Numbered from the stretch's first letter, positions 52,658-62,191 are shown. The stretch is 64,000 bases of DNA from Stenotrophomonas maltophilia (GCF_013464485.1 NZ_RAUX01000034.1:1-64000), one strand, 5' to 3'. Numbers and translations are program-made. The notes: generated by a model from the sequence alone, not told the origin.

Positions 52658-53914
52658 TTACTGCGCTTGTTTCTGTTGCACCTTGGCGCCATCGCGCAGG
52701 GTCTCCGGCGGGTTCACCACCACCGATTCACCCGCGCTCACGCCCTTGAGGATCTGGCGGTCCTTGCCCATCGCCTGGCCGGCCTCGACCGTGCGCTGCT
52801 GCACGCGGTTCTCGTCACCCAGCACAAAGGCCACCGAAGCGCCCTCGCGCTGGACCACGGCGCCACCGGGCACGCGCACACCCTGCGGCTTGGTGGCGGC
52901 CTGCGGCTGGGCCTGTTCCAGGAAACTGACCCGCACGCCCATCTCCGGCACGATGCGCGGGTCTTTCACCTTCAGCGCCACGCGCACCTTCACCGTGGCC
53001 TTGCCGCGGTCGGCGGTGGGAATGATGGCGATCACCTCGCCGGGAATCTTCCAGTCCGGATAGGCGTTGAGCGTGGCTTCCACCGGCATCTTCGGCTGCA
53101 CGCGGCCGATGAAGGCCTCGCCAACCTCGACTTCGATCTCCAGCGAGTCCATGTCGACGATGGTGCCGATGCCGGTACGGGTGAAGCCACCACCGGCCGA
53201 CAGCGGCGAAACGATTTCGCCGGGCTGCGCCGCCTTGGCGGTGACCACACCGGAGAAGGGCGCGCGCACGATGTTGTTGTCCACACCCAGATCGGCAATC
53301 GCCAACTGGTCGTTGGCCACCTTCACGTTGCGCTGGGCCGTTTCCAGCTGTGCACGCAGGCTGTCGCGCTGGGCCACGGCCTGGTCGTACTGCGAACGCG
53401 AGACCAGCTGCTGGCCCACCAGGGCCTGCAGGCGGCTGGCTTCGGCGGCGGCCTGGCGCTGCTGCGCCTCAAGCCCGGCCACCTGCGCACGTGCCGCGTG
53501 CACCTGCGATGCCGACAGGCTGCGCTGCGCATCGGCATCGATCGGGTCCAGCGTGGCCATCACCTGGCCGGCCTCGACCCGCATGCCCTCCTCGATCATC
53601 ACCTCACGCACCTTGCCGGTGATCTTGGCCGACACCGTGGCCATGCGGCGGGCGACCACGTAGCCACTGGCGTCGAGCACCGAACTGCTGGCACTGCCCT
53701 GCTGGATGGCCACTGCAGGTGCGGTTTCCACCTCCACGGCCGGGGTGCGGCCGAACAGCGCGAAGGCGCCGGCGGCCAGCAGCACGGCAATCACGACAAC
53801 CGCGATCCACAGCCAGTGGCGGCCAGCGCCACTGCCACCCCCACCACCGGAGGAAGAGGGTGGCGACTTGCGTTCGATACGGAGTTCCTTCAACAGCTCG
53901 GCAGAAGCGTTCAT
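52658..53914 (-). CDS. Periplasmic adaptor of the ABC exporter (HlyD/MacA-like)
   Basis: A 418-residue membrane-fusion protein. One N-terminal membrane anchor lies at about residues 35-55 after a Gly-rich stretch. The barrel-sandwich/lipoyl halves flank a coiled coil (about 125-200, ARAQVAGLEAQQRQAAAEAS), and beta-barrel and C-terminal domains follow (KIPGEVIAIIPTADRGKATV). It joins the permeases to an outer-membrane channel, which is not encoded here. The start at 53914 has a GGAA site. Confidence 0.88.
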   Translation of the reverse strand: MNASAELLKELRIERKSPPSSSGGGGGSGAGRHWLWIAVVVIAVLLAAGAFALFGRTPAVEVETAPAVAIQQGSASSSVLDASGYVVARRMATVSAKITGKVREVMIEEGMRVEAGQVMATLDPIDADAQRSLSASQVHAARAQVAGLEAQQRQAAAEASRLQALVGQQLVSRSQYDQAVAQRDSLRAQLETAQRNVKVANDQLAIADLGVDNNIVRAPFSGVVTAKAAQPGEIVSPLSAGGGFTRTGIGTIVDMDSLEIEVEVGEAFIGRVQPKMPVEATLNAYPDWKIPGEVIAIIPTADRGKATVKVRVALKVKDPRIVPEMGVRVSFLEQAQPQAATKPQGVRVPGGAVVQREGASVAFVLGDENRVQQRTVEAGQAMGKDRQILKGVSAGESVVVNPPETLRDGAKVQQKQAQ

Positions 53915-54086
53915 TCGTTCCATCACAGGCGTTCGGGCGGGTGTGACCGGAAGGGCGGACGGCGGCGGTTCCGGCGGTGGAGCGTGCGGCACAGCATGCA
54001 GGCAGGCACAGCGATGACGGCAGTGACAGCTGTCATCCGATGTCACTGACGGCGGCAACTGCGAAATGTGACCATGGCGGTACAGG

Positions 54087-55013
54087 ATGGCAACGTCCCC
54101 GCTACCGGTACCGCCCATGGATCCGATCGCCCCGTCGCTGGCCCGCCTGCAGCAGGTGCAGGTCCGCTACCGCGACCATACCGCCCTGCACGGCATCGAC
54201 CTGCAGGTCCGCGCTGGCCAGGTACTGGCATTGCTGGGCCGCAACGGTGCCGGCAAGAGTACCGCGATCAGCGTGCTGTTGGGCCTGCGCCGCGCCGATG
54301 GCGGCCAGGTCGAGCTGCTCGGCGGCGACCCGCAGCAGCGCGCCAGCCGCCTCGGCCTGGGCGTGATGCTGCAGAGCACCAGCCTGCCACCCATGCTGCA
54401 GGTGGATGAACTGGTGGCGCAGGCCAGCGCCTGCTATCCCGACCCGATGCCGTTGCCCGAGGTGCTGCAGCGTGCTGGACTGCAGGCGTTGGCGCGTCGT
54501 CGCTACGGCCAGCTGTCCGGCGGCCAGCAGCGTGCCGTGCAGTTCGCCATCGCAGTGTGTGGCCGCCCGCGCGTACTGTTCCTGGACGAACCCACCACCG
54601 GCCTGGACATCCAGGCGCGGCAGACGATGTGGCAGGCAATCCGGCAACTGGTGGTCGAAGGCTGCGGTGTGCTGCTCACCACCCATTACCTGGAGGAGGC
54701 CGAAGCGCTGGCACAGCAGGTGGTGGTGCTGGAGCAGGGCCGGGTGCTGGCCGATGCACCGCTGGCGGCATTGCGCCTGGCCGACCGGCCGCGCCGCATC
54801 CGTTGCCGTAGTGGGTTGCCCATTGAGGACGTGCAGCAGTGGCCGGGCGTGCAGCAGGTGCAGCGCGACGGCGAGCACCTGCAGCTGCTGGCCAGCCCGG
54901 CCGAGCCGGTGGTGGCGCGCCTGCTGGCGGCCGATGCGCAGCTGCGTGAACTGGAAGTACAGGGCGCGGCGCTGGCCGACGCCTTCCTCGACCTGACCCG
55001 GGAGGCCGCATGA
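54087..55013 (+). CDS. ABC transporter ATPase (ABC-2 exporter)
   Basis: A 308-residue ATPase with Walker A GRNGAGKST, signature LSGGQQRAVQFA, Walker B VLFLDEPTTGLD and H-loop TTHYLEEAE. The C-terminal ~80 residues form the extension usual in drug or lipid ABC-2 exporters. Its stop overlaps the permease gene (ATGA). The start may instead be ATG 54117; neither has a strong ribosome site. Confidence 0.9.
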   Translation: MATSPLPVPPMDPIAPSLARLQQVQVRYRDHTALHGIDLQVRAGQVLALLGRNGAGKSTAISVLLGLRRADGGQVELLGGDPQQRASRLGLGVMLQSTSLPPMLQVDELVAQASACYPDPMPLPEVLQRAGLQALARRRYGQLSGGQQRAVQFAIAVCGRPRVLFLDEPTTGLDIQARQTMWQAIRQLVVEGCGVLLTTHYLEEAEALAQQVVVLEQGRVLADAPLAALRLADRPRRIRCRSGLPIEDVQQWPGVQQVQRDGEHLQLLASPAEPVVARLLAADAQLRELEVQGAALADAFLDLTREAA

Positions 55014-55792
55014 GTACCCTGAATCCGACCGCCGCCGCTGCGCGTCCGGTATCGACCTGGCGCCGCGCGCTGCGCCCGTACCGTGCCGAACTGCAGGCCG
55101 AGCTGCGCCGCGCCTGGCGTACGCCTGCCTTCGCCGTACCCTCGCTGCTGTTCCCGGTGCTGTTCTATCTGTTGTTCGGCGTGTTGTTGGGCCGCGGCCA
55201 TGCGCCGCTGTACCTGCTGGCCACCTACTGCGTGTTCGGTGCGATGGCGCCGGCCCTGTTCGGCTTCGGCGTGCAGCTGGCGCTGGACCGCGAGGGCGGC
55301 CTGCTCACGCTCAAGCGGGCACTGCCGATGCCGGCGGCGGCACCCCTGCTCGCACGGCTGGCGATGGCGGTGATGTTCGCGCTGCTGGTGGCGGCGGTGT
55401 TGATCGGCGTGGCACGTGTATTCGGTGGTGTGCAGCTGTCGGCGGTGCAGATGCTGCAACTGCTGGCAGTAGCGGGGCTGGCTGCGTTGCCGCTGGGCGC
55501 GATCGGTCTGCTGATCGGCAGCCATGTCAGTGCCAGCGCCGCACCGGCGATGGTCAACCTGGTCTACCTGCCGCTGGCCCTGCTGTCTGGCCTGTGGCTG
55601 CCGCTGTCGGCGCTGCCCAAGCTGTTTTCGATGATGGCACCGCTGTGGCCCACCTGGCACCTGGCGCAGCTGGCGTTGCCGGTGGTGGGGCTGCCGTCGG
55701 TGGGCAGCGTCGCCGGCCATCTGCTGGTGCTGCTGGCGGTCACCGTTGTGGCGTTGCTGCTGGCACGGCGCCGCCTGCGCCGGATCGGCTGA
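55010..55792 (+). CDS. ABC-2 type permease
   Basis: A 260-residue membrane protein with six hydrophobic segments and the ABC-2 pattern (RRAWRTPAFAVPSLLFPVLF, later MVNLVYLPLALLSGLWLPLSALP). It forms an exporter with the ATPase encoded upstream. It is followed 6 bases later by a sensor kinase gene, so the exporter and its regulators form one operon. Confidence 0.88.
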   Translation: MSTLNPTAAAARPVSTWRRALRPYRAELQAELRRAWRTPAFAVPSLLFPVLFYLLFGVLLGRGHAPLYLLATYCVFGAMAPALFGFGVQLALDREGGLLTLKRALPMPAAAPLLARLAMAVMFALLVAAVLIGVARVFGGVQLSAVQMLQLLAVAGLAALPLGAIGLLIGSHVSASAAPAMVNLVYLPLALLSGLWLPLSALPKLFSMMAPLWPTWHLAQLALPVVGLPSVGSVAGHLLVLLAVTVVALLLARRRLRRIG

Positions 55793-55798
55793 ACTGGC

Positions 55799-57013
55799 AT
55801 GATCGGCAGCGATCGTCCCCGCCTGGATCCTCCCGTGCCGCCGAGCTGGCTTGCCTCCCTGCTGCGTCCCGCGCCGGATTCGGCCGTGGCCGAACTGCTG
55901 CGGCGTGGAAAATCGCCCTGGAGTGGCGCGATCCACCTGCTGTGGTCGGTGTGGATCTTCCTCACGCCGGTGCTGGGCAATGGCTTCACGCTGCGTTGGT
56001 TGCTGCTGACCCTGATCAGCTATCCGCTGTTCCTGCTGTTCTACGCGAAGGTGATGCTGGCACCTCGTCACCATGCGTGGCGTTACGCACTGGGCATGAT
56101 CGTGATGGCCCTGGTGCTGCTGCCCTGGTATCCGTCGGGACTGAGCTATTTCGTATTCGGCTGCGTGATGATCCGCATGAGCGGCCGGGGCGGCTGGTGG
56201 TTGTACCTGTTGCAGCTGACCGTGTTGAACCTGCTGTTCTGCGGTACCGCGCTGTACTTCGGTTATCCGTGGCAGGCCATGGTGTGGATGCCGGCAGTGT
56301 CGTTCATTGTCGGCCTGGTGGTGAACGTGGAGGCCTTGAGCCAGCAGCGGGACGTTGCCCTGCAGCTGTCCCAGGATGAGGTGCGGCGCCTGGCGACCAC
56401 CGCCGAGCGTGAACGCATCGGCCGCGACCTGCACGATCTGCTGGGCCACACCCTGTCGTTGATCACGCTGAAGCTGGAATTGGCGCGCAAACTGCACGAC
56501 CGCGGAGATGCGCGCGCGCGGCAGGAGATCGGCGAAGCCGAGGACATTGCACGGGAGGCGCTGGCGCAGGTGCGCAGCGCGGTGACCGGCATCCGCGCCA
56601 GCGACCTGGCCGGCGAGCTGGCATCGGCGCGCCTGTTGCTGGAGTGCCAACAGGTGCACCTGCAGTACACGCCGGCGCCGCCCATGCCAGTTGAAGTGGA
56701 ACGCGGACTGGCGCTGGTGCTGCGCGAAGCGGCAACCAACATCGTGCGCCATGCACAGGCGACCCGCGTGCAGGTGGATTTCATGCTTGATGAGCGACAG
56801 TTGTCGATGCAGATACGCGATGACGGCCGCGGTGGCGTGCAGGCCGAAGGCAATGGCCTGTGTGGCATGCGTGAGCGTGCAGCGGCGCTGGGTGGCCAGT
56901 TGACGCTGCAGTCCCCCCGAGGCGAAGGCACGGTGCTGACCGTGCGCGTGCCATTGCCCGCGGCGACCACGCCGCTGTCACCAGCGTCATTGGCGCAGGA
57001 GGGCGCTGCATGA
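55799..57013 (+). CDS. Sensor histidine kinase (DesK/LiaS-like)
   Basis: A 404-residue kinase of the HisKA_3 type. About five hydrophobic segments fill residues 45-180. The H-box is ERIGRDLHDLLGHTLSL, and the ATPase part has EAATNIVRHAQA and DDGRGG. In Bacillus, DesK senses membrane fluidity and controls a desaturase; here the linked ABC-2 exporter is the likely target. It overlaps the regulator gene by 4 bases (ATGA). Confidence 0.88.
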   Translation: MIGSDRPRLDPPVPPSWLASLLRPAPDSAVAELLRRGKSPWSGAIHLLWSVWIFLTPVLGNGFTLRWLLLTLISYPLFLLFYAKVMLAPRHHAWRYALGMIVMALVLLPWYPSGLSYFVFGCVMIRMSGRGGWWLYLLQLTVLNLLFCGTALYFGYPWQAMVWMPAVSFIVGLVVNVEALSQQRDVALQLSQDEVRRLATTAERERIGRDLHDLLGHTLSLITLKLELARKLHDRGDARARQEIGEAEDIAREALAQVRSAVTGIRASDLAGELASARLLLECQQVHLQYTPAPPMPVEVERGLALVLREAATNIVRHAQATRVQVDFMLDERQLSMQIRDDGRGGVQAEGNGLCGMRERAAALGGQLTLQSPRGEGTVLTVRVPLPAATTPLSPASLAQEGAA

Positions 57014-57612
57014 TCCGCATCCTGCTGGCCGAAGACCAGGCGATGGTGCGCGGTGCGTTGTCGGCGCTGCTGGGCCTGGAGCCGGATATCGAGGTGCTGG
57101 GCAGCGCCGCCGACGGTGAAGCCGCGTGGCGCATGCTGCAGCAGCTGCAACCGGACATCCTGGTGACCGACATCGAGATGCCGGGCCTGTCGGGGCTGGA
57201 ACTGGCACAGCGCATCGCGCGCCATGAGTTGCCGATCAAGGTGGTGATCGTGACCACCTTCGCCCGCGCCGGTTTCCTGCGCCGTGCGCTGGAAGCGGGC
57301 GTGCTGGGTTACCTGTTGAAGGATGCGCCGGCGGAGAATCTGGCTGAGGCCCTGCGCAAGGTAAAGCAGGGCATCCGCGCGATCGACCCGCAGCTGGCGC
57401 TGGACGCCTGGTCGCAGGCCGACCCGCTGACCGACCGTGAGCGCCGCGTGTTGCGGCTGGCGGGCGAGGGTCGTACCGCCAGCGAGATCGCCGAACAGCT
57501 GGGGTTGTCGCACGGCACGGTGCGCAATTACCTGTCCGAGTGCATCGGCAAGCTGGGTGTGGCCAACCGGATCGAGGCGTACCGGCTGGCGCGGCAGAAG
57601 GGGTGGTTGTAG
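57010..57612 (+). CDS. Response regulator (NarL/DesR family)
   Basis: A 200-residue protein. The receiver domain has phospho-acceptor Asp54 (LVTDIEMPG), Thr and Lys in VTTFARAGFL and YLLKDAPAE, and the C-terminal LuxR-type helix-turn-helix (LTDRERRVLRLAGEGRTASE, then LGLSHGTVRNYLSE). It is the partner of the preceding kinase. Control of the ABC-2 operon is inferred. Confidence 0.92.
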   Translation: MIRILLAEDQAMVRGALSALLGLEPDIEVLGSAADGEAAWRMLQQLQPDILVTDIEMPGLSGLELAQRIARHELPIKVVIVTTFARAGFLRRALEAGVLGYLLKDAPAENLAEALRKVKQGIRAIDPQLALDAWSQADPLTDRERRVLRLAGEGRTASEIAEQLGLSHGTVRNYLSECIGKLGVANRIEAYRLARQKGWL

Positions 57613-57640
57613 GGGCGCCTTGCGTTTCCCGGTGATGTCA

Positions 57641-58137
57641 TTTCCGCGACCGCGGAGGGGTGTCACTTTCTTTGCTCGTGCAAAGAAAGTAACCAAAGAA
57701 ACACGCCGCCAGATCGCGAGCCGGCGCTGCGCGCCGGTGCCCTGCGCTTCTCGGTGAATCAGGGGACGGCGCCGAACTCGCTGCGCTCAGACATCGGCGC
57801 CTCTTCGCCCCTGATTCCCCTGCGATGCTCGGCTCGCTAAAAGGCGGACCCAACGTCAAAAGTCGATGTTGCACCCCGTAGGTCCACGCCATGCGCGGAT
57901 GCTGTTGCCATTGATCTTGATCTTCAAGTCCGCCTTGAGCGAGCCGAGCACCGCAGGTCCGGCGAGGGCGAAGAGGCGCGGGTGTCTGAGCGCAGCGAGT
58001 CCCCGCGCCGTCCCTCGACGGATCGAGGAGCGCAGGGCACCGGAGTGCGAAGCACGTCGGCTCGCGGCCGGCGGAGCGTTTCTTTGGTTACTTTCTTTGC
58101 GCGCAAAGAAAGTGACACCCCTCCGCAGTCGCGGAAA
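57641..58137. repeat. Large dispersed-type inverted repeat, ~210-bp arms
   Basis: The left arm (57641-57849) and right arm (57927-58137) are inverted copies with high identity. Each contains the strong hairpin CTTTCTTTGC...GCAAAGAAAG, then a GTAACCAAAGAAAC block, and ends in a GGCGGAC/GTCCGCC pair that faces the centre. The 77-base centre holds a GTAG-headed palindrome. Both arms can be read as related protein-like frames (SKESDTPPRSR and AKKVTPLRSRG), a known source of false gene calls. No real gene is seen in the gap 57613-58167. Confidence 0.75.
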
Positions 58138-58167
58138 CGATCCGCCGGGAACTCCCGGCGAACCCTT

Positions 58168-58704
58168 TCAATTCTTCCCGCGCGCCATCGCCTGGAATAC
58201 CCCATCGCGGCGCACCCACAGGTGGAACAGCGCCGCACCCACGTGCATCAGTACCGTGGCGAACAACACGTACGCCAGCAGGCTGTGCGCGTTGCGCAGG
58301 GCGGCATACAACGCCGGGGTGTGCGGCACGATCGGCGGCAGGCGCAGGCCGCCCCCCAGCACGATCGGGTAACCACCGGCCGACAGCATGGCCCAGCCGA
58401 TCAGCGGCATCGCCAGCATCAGCGCGTACAGCATCCAGTGCGAGGCTTTCGCACCCACCACCTGCCACACCGGCAGGTCGGCCGGCAGTGGCGGCGGGCG
58501 ATGACGCAGCCGGTTGTACAGGCGCAGCAGCACCAGCACGCCGATGGCGATGCCCAGCGGTCGGTGCAGGTCGATCAGCATCGGCCGCAGGTGCAGCGAG
58601 GCGACCATGGTCACGCCGATGAACAGCATGGCGATGATCATCAGCGCCATGGACCAGTGCAGCACCCGCGCCAGCAGGTTGAAGTGGCCGTTGCCGGTGT
58701 TCAT
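58168..58704 (-). CDS. Cytochrome b561
   Basis: A 178-residue inner-membrane haem protein with four spans. Likely haem-ligand histidines are in ARVLHWSMAL, IDLHRPLGI, ASHWMLYAL and LMHVGAALFH. It passes electrons from the quinone pool to a periplasmic partner. Its start overlaps the stop of the catalase-like gene (ATGA), so it is probably the electron donor of that enzyme. Confidence 0.9.
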   Translation of the reverse strand: MNTGNGHFNLLARVLHWSMALMIIAMLFIGVTMVASLHLRPMLIDLHRPLGIAIGVLVLLRLYNRLRHRPPPLPADLPVWQVVGAKASHWMLYALMLAMPLIGWAMLSAGGYPIVLGGGLRLPPIVPHTPALYAALRNAHSLLAYVLFATVLMHVGAALFHLWVRRDGVFQAMARGKN

Positions 58705-59804
58705 CGCGCAGCCTCCTTCGGTTGCTCGACGTTGCCGCTGGCACGCTCGCGTTCGCGGCGGTTGAAGGATTGCGAGTACACGGCCGAGCGGGCGGCCAGG
58801 ATCGGGTCGTCGCTGCCGCGCACGCCACTGGGCAGGATCAGCGGATCGAAGTTGATCTGGCCGCAGGCGCCTTCCTCCTGCGACTGCATGCGGTCCAGGC
58901 TGAGCACGCCGGCCACCACCTCATCGCGCGACGCGGGCCACGGCACCGACGGATCATCGATGGCATCACCCGCCGCGGCGGTGCTGACGACCAGGTTCCA
59001 GCGCACCGGACCATTGGCCAGGCGCTGTTTCAGTTCCTGGCTGAGGAAATCGACGCTGGCCTGCTTGCGCGTTTCCGCATCCATCTCCACCACAGCCGCC
59101 TGTGGCTGCCAGCGCCAGCGCACCGCGCGTTTCTGGCCCTGTGCGTTGGTGAACCAGAAGCTGTTGACGCTGTTGAAGGTGGTGTCGGCCCAGCTGCTGG
59201 TCCATGGCGCCGTCTTGGCCCACTGCTGGAACGCCTGCGCGCTGGGGTATTTCGCCAGCACTGCGGCCATCTTCTGCGGGTCGGGCTTGCCGGTGGCCGG
59301 GTCGGGAATGGAGGCACGCGTCTGCTCGTAGAACGCCTCGGCGTTGGGCACGGCGAAGAACGGGAAGCTGTTCATCGCCATGCGCCATTCCTGGCCATCA
59401 TCACTGACCATCTGCACCGCGATGCTGCGGACGCGCGCGGTGTTGTCGGCGCCGTAGGGATCGCCACCGCCGATCGACAACCGGCCCATCACCGGCACGC
59501 GGCGCTGCGAGAACACCCGTGCACTGGACAGGGTGGGGGCCTGCGCACTGGGTTCGAACCAACCGCTTACGCAGATGCCCTTGCTGTGCGCACGGCGGAA
59601 GCCAGGATGGGCCGGGCCGGTGGCTTCGATGGTGTCGGTGAAGCGCTGCGCGGTCAGGCGGCTGCCAATCCAGCCGGCCAGCCAGGCGAAGGTCAGCGCG
59701 ATGGCACCCAGGATGAGCGCGATCAGTGCGATCCAGAGCAGCGGCGAATGCCTGCGGGGTGCACCGGGCGTCTGGCCCGCGCGGGTGTAGCGGAAGAGCG
59801 ACAT
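58701..59804 (-). CDS. Catalase-family peroxidase (SrpA-like)
   Basis: A 367-residue exported haem enzyme. One N-terminal span (residues 23-45) anchors it or serves as a signal. The short catalase core has the distal His in GFRRAHSKGICVSG, Asn in the MAMNSFPFFAV segment and the probable proximal Tyr in ARSAVYSQSFNRR. It is shorter than true catalases, as expected of SrpA-type proteins in the periplasm. Translational coupling to cytochrome b561 suggests a quinol-to-peroxide chain. The start at 59804 is preferred. Confidence 0.9.
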   Translation of the reverse strand: MSLFRYTRAGQTPGAPRRHSPLLWIALIALILGAIALTFAWLAGWIGSRLTAQRFTDTIEATGPAHPGFRRAHSKGICVSGWFEPSAQAPTLSSARVFSQRRVPVMGRLSIGGGDPYGADNTARVRSIAVQMVSDDGQEWRMAMNSFPFFAVPNAEAFYEQTRASIPDPATGKPDPQKMAAVLAKYPSAQAFQQWAKTAPWTSSWADTTFNSVNSFWFTNAQGQKRAVRWRWQPQAAVVEMDAETRKQASVDFLSQELKQRLANGPVRWNLVVSTAAAGDAIDDPSVPWPASRDEVVAGVLSLDRMQSQEEGACGQINFDPLILPSGVRGSDDPILAARSAVYSQSFNRRERERASGNVEQPKEAAR

Positions 59805-59931
59805 GGTCGGAGTCCTGCCTTCACGGAGCGTGTGGGTGGTCGACCCACACATCCTCGCAGAACCCGGCCGGGGCCGAAATTCAATTTTTCGTCAAACTTC
59901 CAGCGCGCGCCGAATGTTTGGGTAGAGTCGA

Positions 59932-60045
59932 CTGTCAGTCGACTATCGCGCGCGGCGCGGGGTTTTTGCGGCCGGTTCCAATTGAAGAGCAGTCGGATTC
60001 AATAGCAGTCGGATTCAAGAGTAGTCGACTAACGGTCGACTCTAC
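59932..60045. repeat. Pair of SMAG repeats in inverted order
   Basis: GTAGAGTCGACTGTCAGTCG starts at 59932 and an inverted copy ends with CTCTAC at 60045. The inner part repeats the CGCGC...GCGCGGGGTTTTT motif also seen at 42525-42612, so the two loci are copies of one compound unit. Confidence 0.85.
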
Positions 60046-60100
60046 CTTGCCCGTGCCCGTCCCTGCCCCGGCGGTCGGGCCGGGGCGGGGCATGCGTGCC

Positions 60101-61468
60101 TCAGCTGTAGCGCTGCTTCAGCATCGCCCACGCCGAGCGCAGCGCCAGGGCTTCACCACCGGCCGGACGGCCTGGGCGTTCGCCATCGTTCCAGGCATAG
60201 ACGTCCAAGTGTGCCCAGCGCTGGCCGTCTTCCAGGAAGCGTTCCAGGTACAGCGCGGCGGTCACCGAGCCGGCCATGCGCGAACCGGCGTTGGCCAGGT
60301 CGGCGATGCCGCTGGTCAGGTAGCGCAGGTAGGGGCGCCACAGCGGCATGCGCCAGACCGGGTCGCGGGTCGCGTCACCGGCCTGCAGCCACTGTTGGGC
60401 CACCGTATCGTCGTTGCTGAACAGTGCCGGCAGATCCGGGCCCAGCGCGATGCGCGCGGCACCGGTGAGGGTGGCGAAGTCCAGCACCAGGTCCGGCTTC
60501 TGTTCGCCGGCGAAGGTCAGCGCGTCGCACAGGATCACGCGGCCTTCTGCGTCGGTGTTGTCGATTTCCACGCTCAGGCCCTTGCGCGTGGCGATCACTT
60601 CACCCGGACGGAATGCATCCGGGCCGATCGCGTTTTCCACGGCCGGAACCAGCAGGGTCAGGCGCACCGGCAGGCCGCGCGCCATCACCAGCCCGGCCAG
60701 CGCCAGCGCGTGTGCGGCGCCGCCCATGTCCTTCTTCATGTTGCGCATGCCGTCGGCCGGCTTGATGTCCAGGCCGCCGGTATCGAAGCACACGCCCTTG
60801 CCGACCAGCACCAGTGACGGATCGGTATCCTTGCCCCATCGCAGCACGACCAGGCGCGGCGCACGGTGCGAGGCGCGCCCCACGGCATGGATGGCCGGGA
60901 AATTCTGCTTCAGCAGTTCATCGCCGGTGATCGCTTCGACCTGTGCACCATGCGCATCGGCCAGGGCGCGCGCGGCGTCTTCCAGCTGCTGCGGGCCCAT
61001 GTCTTCGGTCGGGGTGTTGACCCAGTCGCGCACGCGCAGGCTGGCGGCGATCAGGTCAGCCACTTCGCCGGTTGGCGCGGCCACCAGCTGCGCCGGCGCC
61101 CGGTGGCGCTTGCGGTAGCGGTCGAAACGGTAGCTGCCCAGGCCCCAGCCCAGCTGCAGCAGTGCCTGTTCGGCGGCGGGCAGGTCGCTGGCCAGCTGCC
61201 ACACGGTGCCTTCCGGCAGCGCGTGCGGCGCATGCGAATAGCTGTAGGCATCGGCACGATCACCCACGCCCATCACCGCGCCGGCCAGGCCATCGGTGCC
61301 GGGCAGCAGCACGGTGCTGAAGGCGCCGGCGGTGAAGCCCTGCGATGCGAGCCACGCCTGGATGGCGGCCGGTTGGCCATCCTTCCATGCCGCGAACTGC
61401 ACGCGGTCCAGCACGTACAGCGGCAGCGCTGCGGTGGTGTCGGCGGTGAAACCAGTGATCTCGCTCAT
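60101..61468 (-). CDS. Leucyl aminopeptidase family protein (M17)
   Basis: A 455-residue cytoplasmic peptidase. The C-terminal catalytic domain carries VGKGVCFDTGGLDIKP, KKDMGGAAHALALA, NTDAEGRVILCDAL (the family signature) and LTGAARIALG. The N-terminal domain is shorter and unlike PepA, so a distinct subfamily is likely. It lies 3 bases after a HAD hydrolase gene on the same strand, an operon of two. Confidence 0.9.
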   Translation of the reverse strand: MSEITGFTADTTAALPLYVLDRVQFAAWKDGQPAAIQAWLASQGFTAGAFSTVLLPGTDGLAGAVMGVGDRADAYSYSHAPHALPEGTVWQLASDLPAAEQALLQLGWGLGSYRFDRYRKRHRAPAQLVAAPTGEVADLIAASLRVRDWVNTPTEDMGPQQLEDAARALADAHGAQVEAITGDELLKQNFPAIHAVGRASHRAPRLVVLRWGKDTDPSLVLVGKGVCFDTGGLDIKPADGMRNMKKDMGGAAHALALAGLVMARGLPVRLTLLVPAVENAIGPDAFRPGEVIATRKGLSVEIDNTDAEGRVILCDALTFAGEQKPDLVLDFATLTGAARIALGPDLPALFSNDDTVAQQWLQAGDATRDPVWRMPLWRPYLRYLTSGIADLANAGSRMAGSVTAALYLERFLEDGQRWAHLDVYAWNDGERPGRPAGGEALALRSAWAMLKQRYS

Positions 61469-61471
61469 GCG

Positions 61472-62191
61472 TCAGGTACTCCGGGGTGCGGCGGCGTCGA
61501 GGTTGGCGTCCAACCAGTCGGCCAGGCCGGTGAGGGTGTCGAACTGCAGGTCCGGCTGCAGCTGCGGATGGGTCCAGGTGGCTGCATCGCGGTTGATCCA
61601 GCAGCCGCGCAGGCCGGCGGCGATCGCCCCGGCCACGTCCATCTCGGCGTGGTCGCCCACGTGCAGTACCTGTGCCGGCGCCACACCCAGGCGGGTGCAC
61701 GCGGCATGGAAGATGCTGGCGTCGGGCTTGGCTGCACCGTGTTCGCGCGATCCCAGCTGGAAGGCGAAATGATGGGCCAGCCCGATCCGCTCCAGGTCGG
61801 CGTTGCCGTTGCTCAGTGCGGCCACGGGTACCCGCGCGGCAATGCGCGCCAGCGCATCGATCGCGTCGGGGTAGCACTCCACCTGGTTGCGCGCGGCGTA
61901 GAACACTTCATACGCCGGCTCCAGCAGTTCCAGGCTGGCACCACTGGCGTGCAGCGCTTCGTGCAGGGTCAGCCGGCGCAGCGCGCTCAGGTCGTGGTGG
62001 AGGTGCGGATGGGCGTGGTACAGCCGCTCGCGCAGTTCGCGCATCGCCGCCACCGGATACATCGCAGCGGTGGCCGGGCTGTGTTCGCACATCCATGCGT
62101 GCAGGACCTGTTCGATGCGGGCGCCGATCGGAGCGAACGGCCACAGCGTGTCGTCAAGGTCGAGGGTGATGGCTTGGACGGGGAAATTCAC
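61472..62191 (-). CDS. HAD family hydrolase (phosphatase-like)
   Basis: A 239-residue cytoplasmic enzyme. Motif I is LDLDDTLWPF with the nucleophile Asp, motif II is VAALSNGNAD, and motif IV is VLHVGDHAEMDVAGA. The cap domain is helical. Typical substrates of the group are small phosphorylated metabolites. It is coupled with the aminopeptidase gene (3-base gap). The start at 62191 gives a standard length. Confidence 0.9.
   Translation of the reverse strand: MNFPVQAITLDLDDTLWPFAPIGARIEQVLHAWMCEHSPATAAMYPVAAMRELRERLYHAHPHLHHDLSALRRLTLHEALHASGASLELLEPAYEVFYAARNQVECYPDAIDALARIAARVPVAALSNGNADLERIGLAHHFAFQLGSREHGAAKPDASIFHAACTRLGVAPAQVLHVGDHAEMDVAGAIAAGLRGCWINRDAATWTHPQLQPDLQFDTLTGLADWLDANLDAAAPRST

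Noticed and set aside
54686-56752. A ~690-codon minus-strand frame opposite the ABC-2 operon
   Set aside because: Gln/His/Arg-rich shadow with no motif; the plus-strand genes carry all Walker and H-box motifs.
57638-58372. Small coding genes in the inverted repeat (frames with SKESD or AKKVT endings)
   Set aside because: They lie in both arms of an inverted repeat, have no ribosome site, and reflect the repeat rather than a gene.
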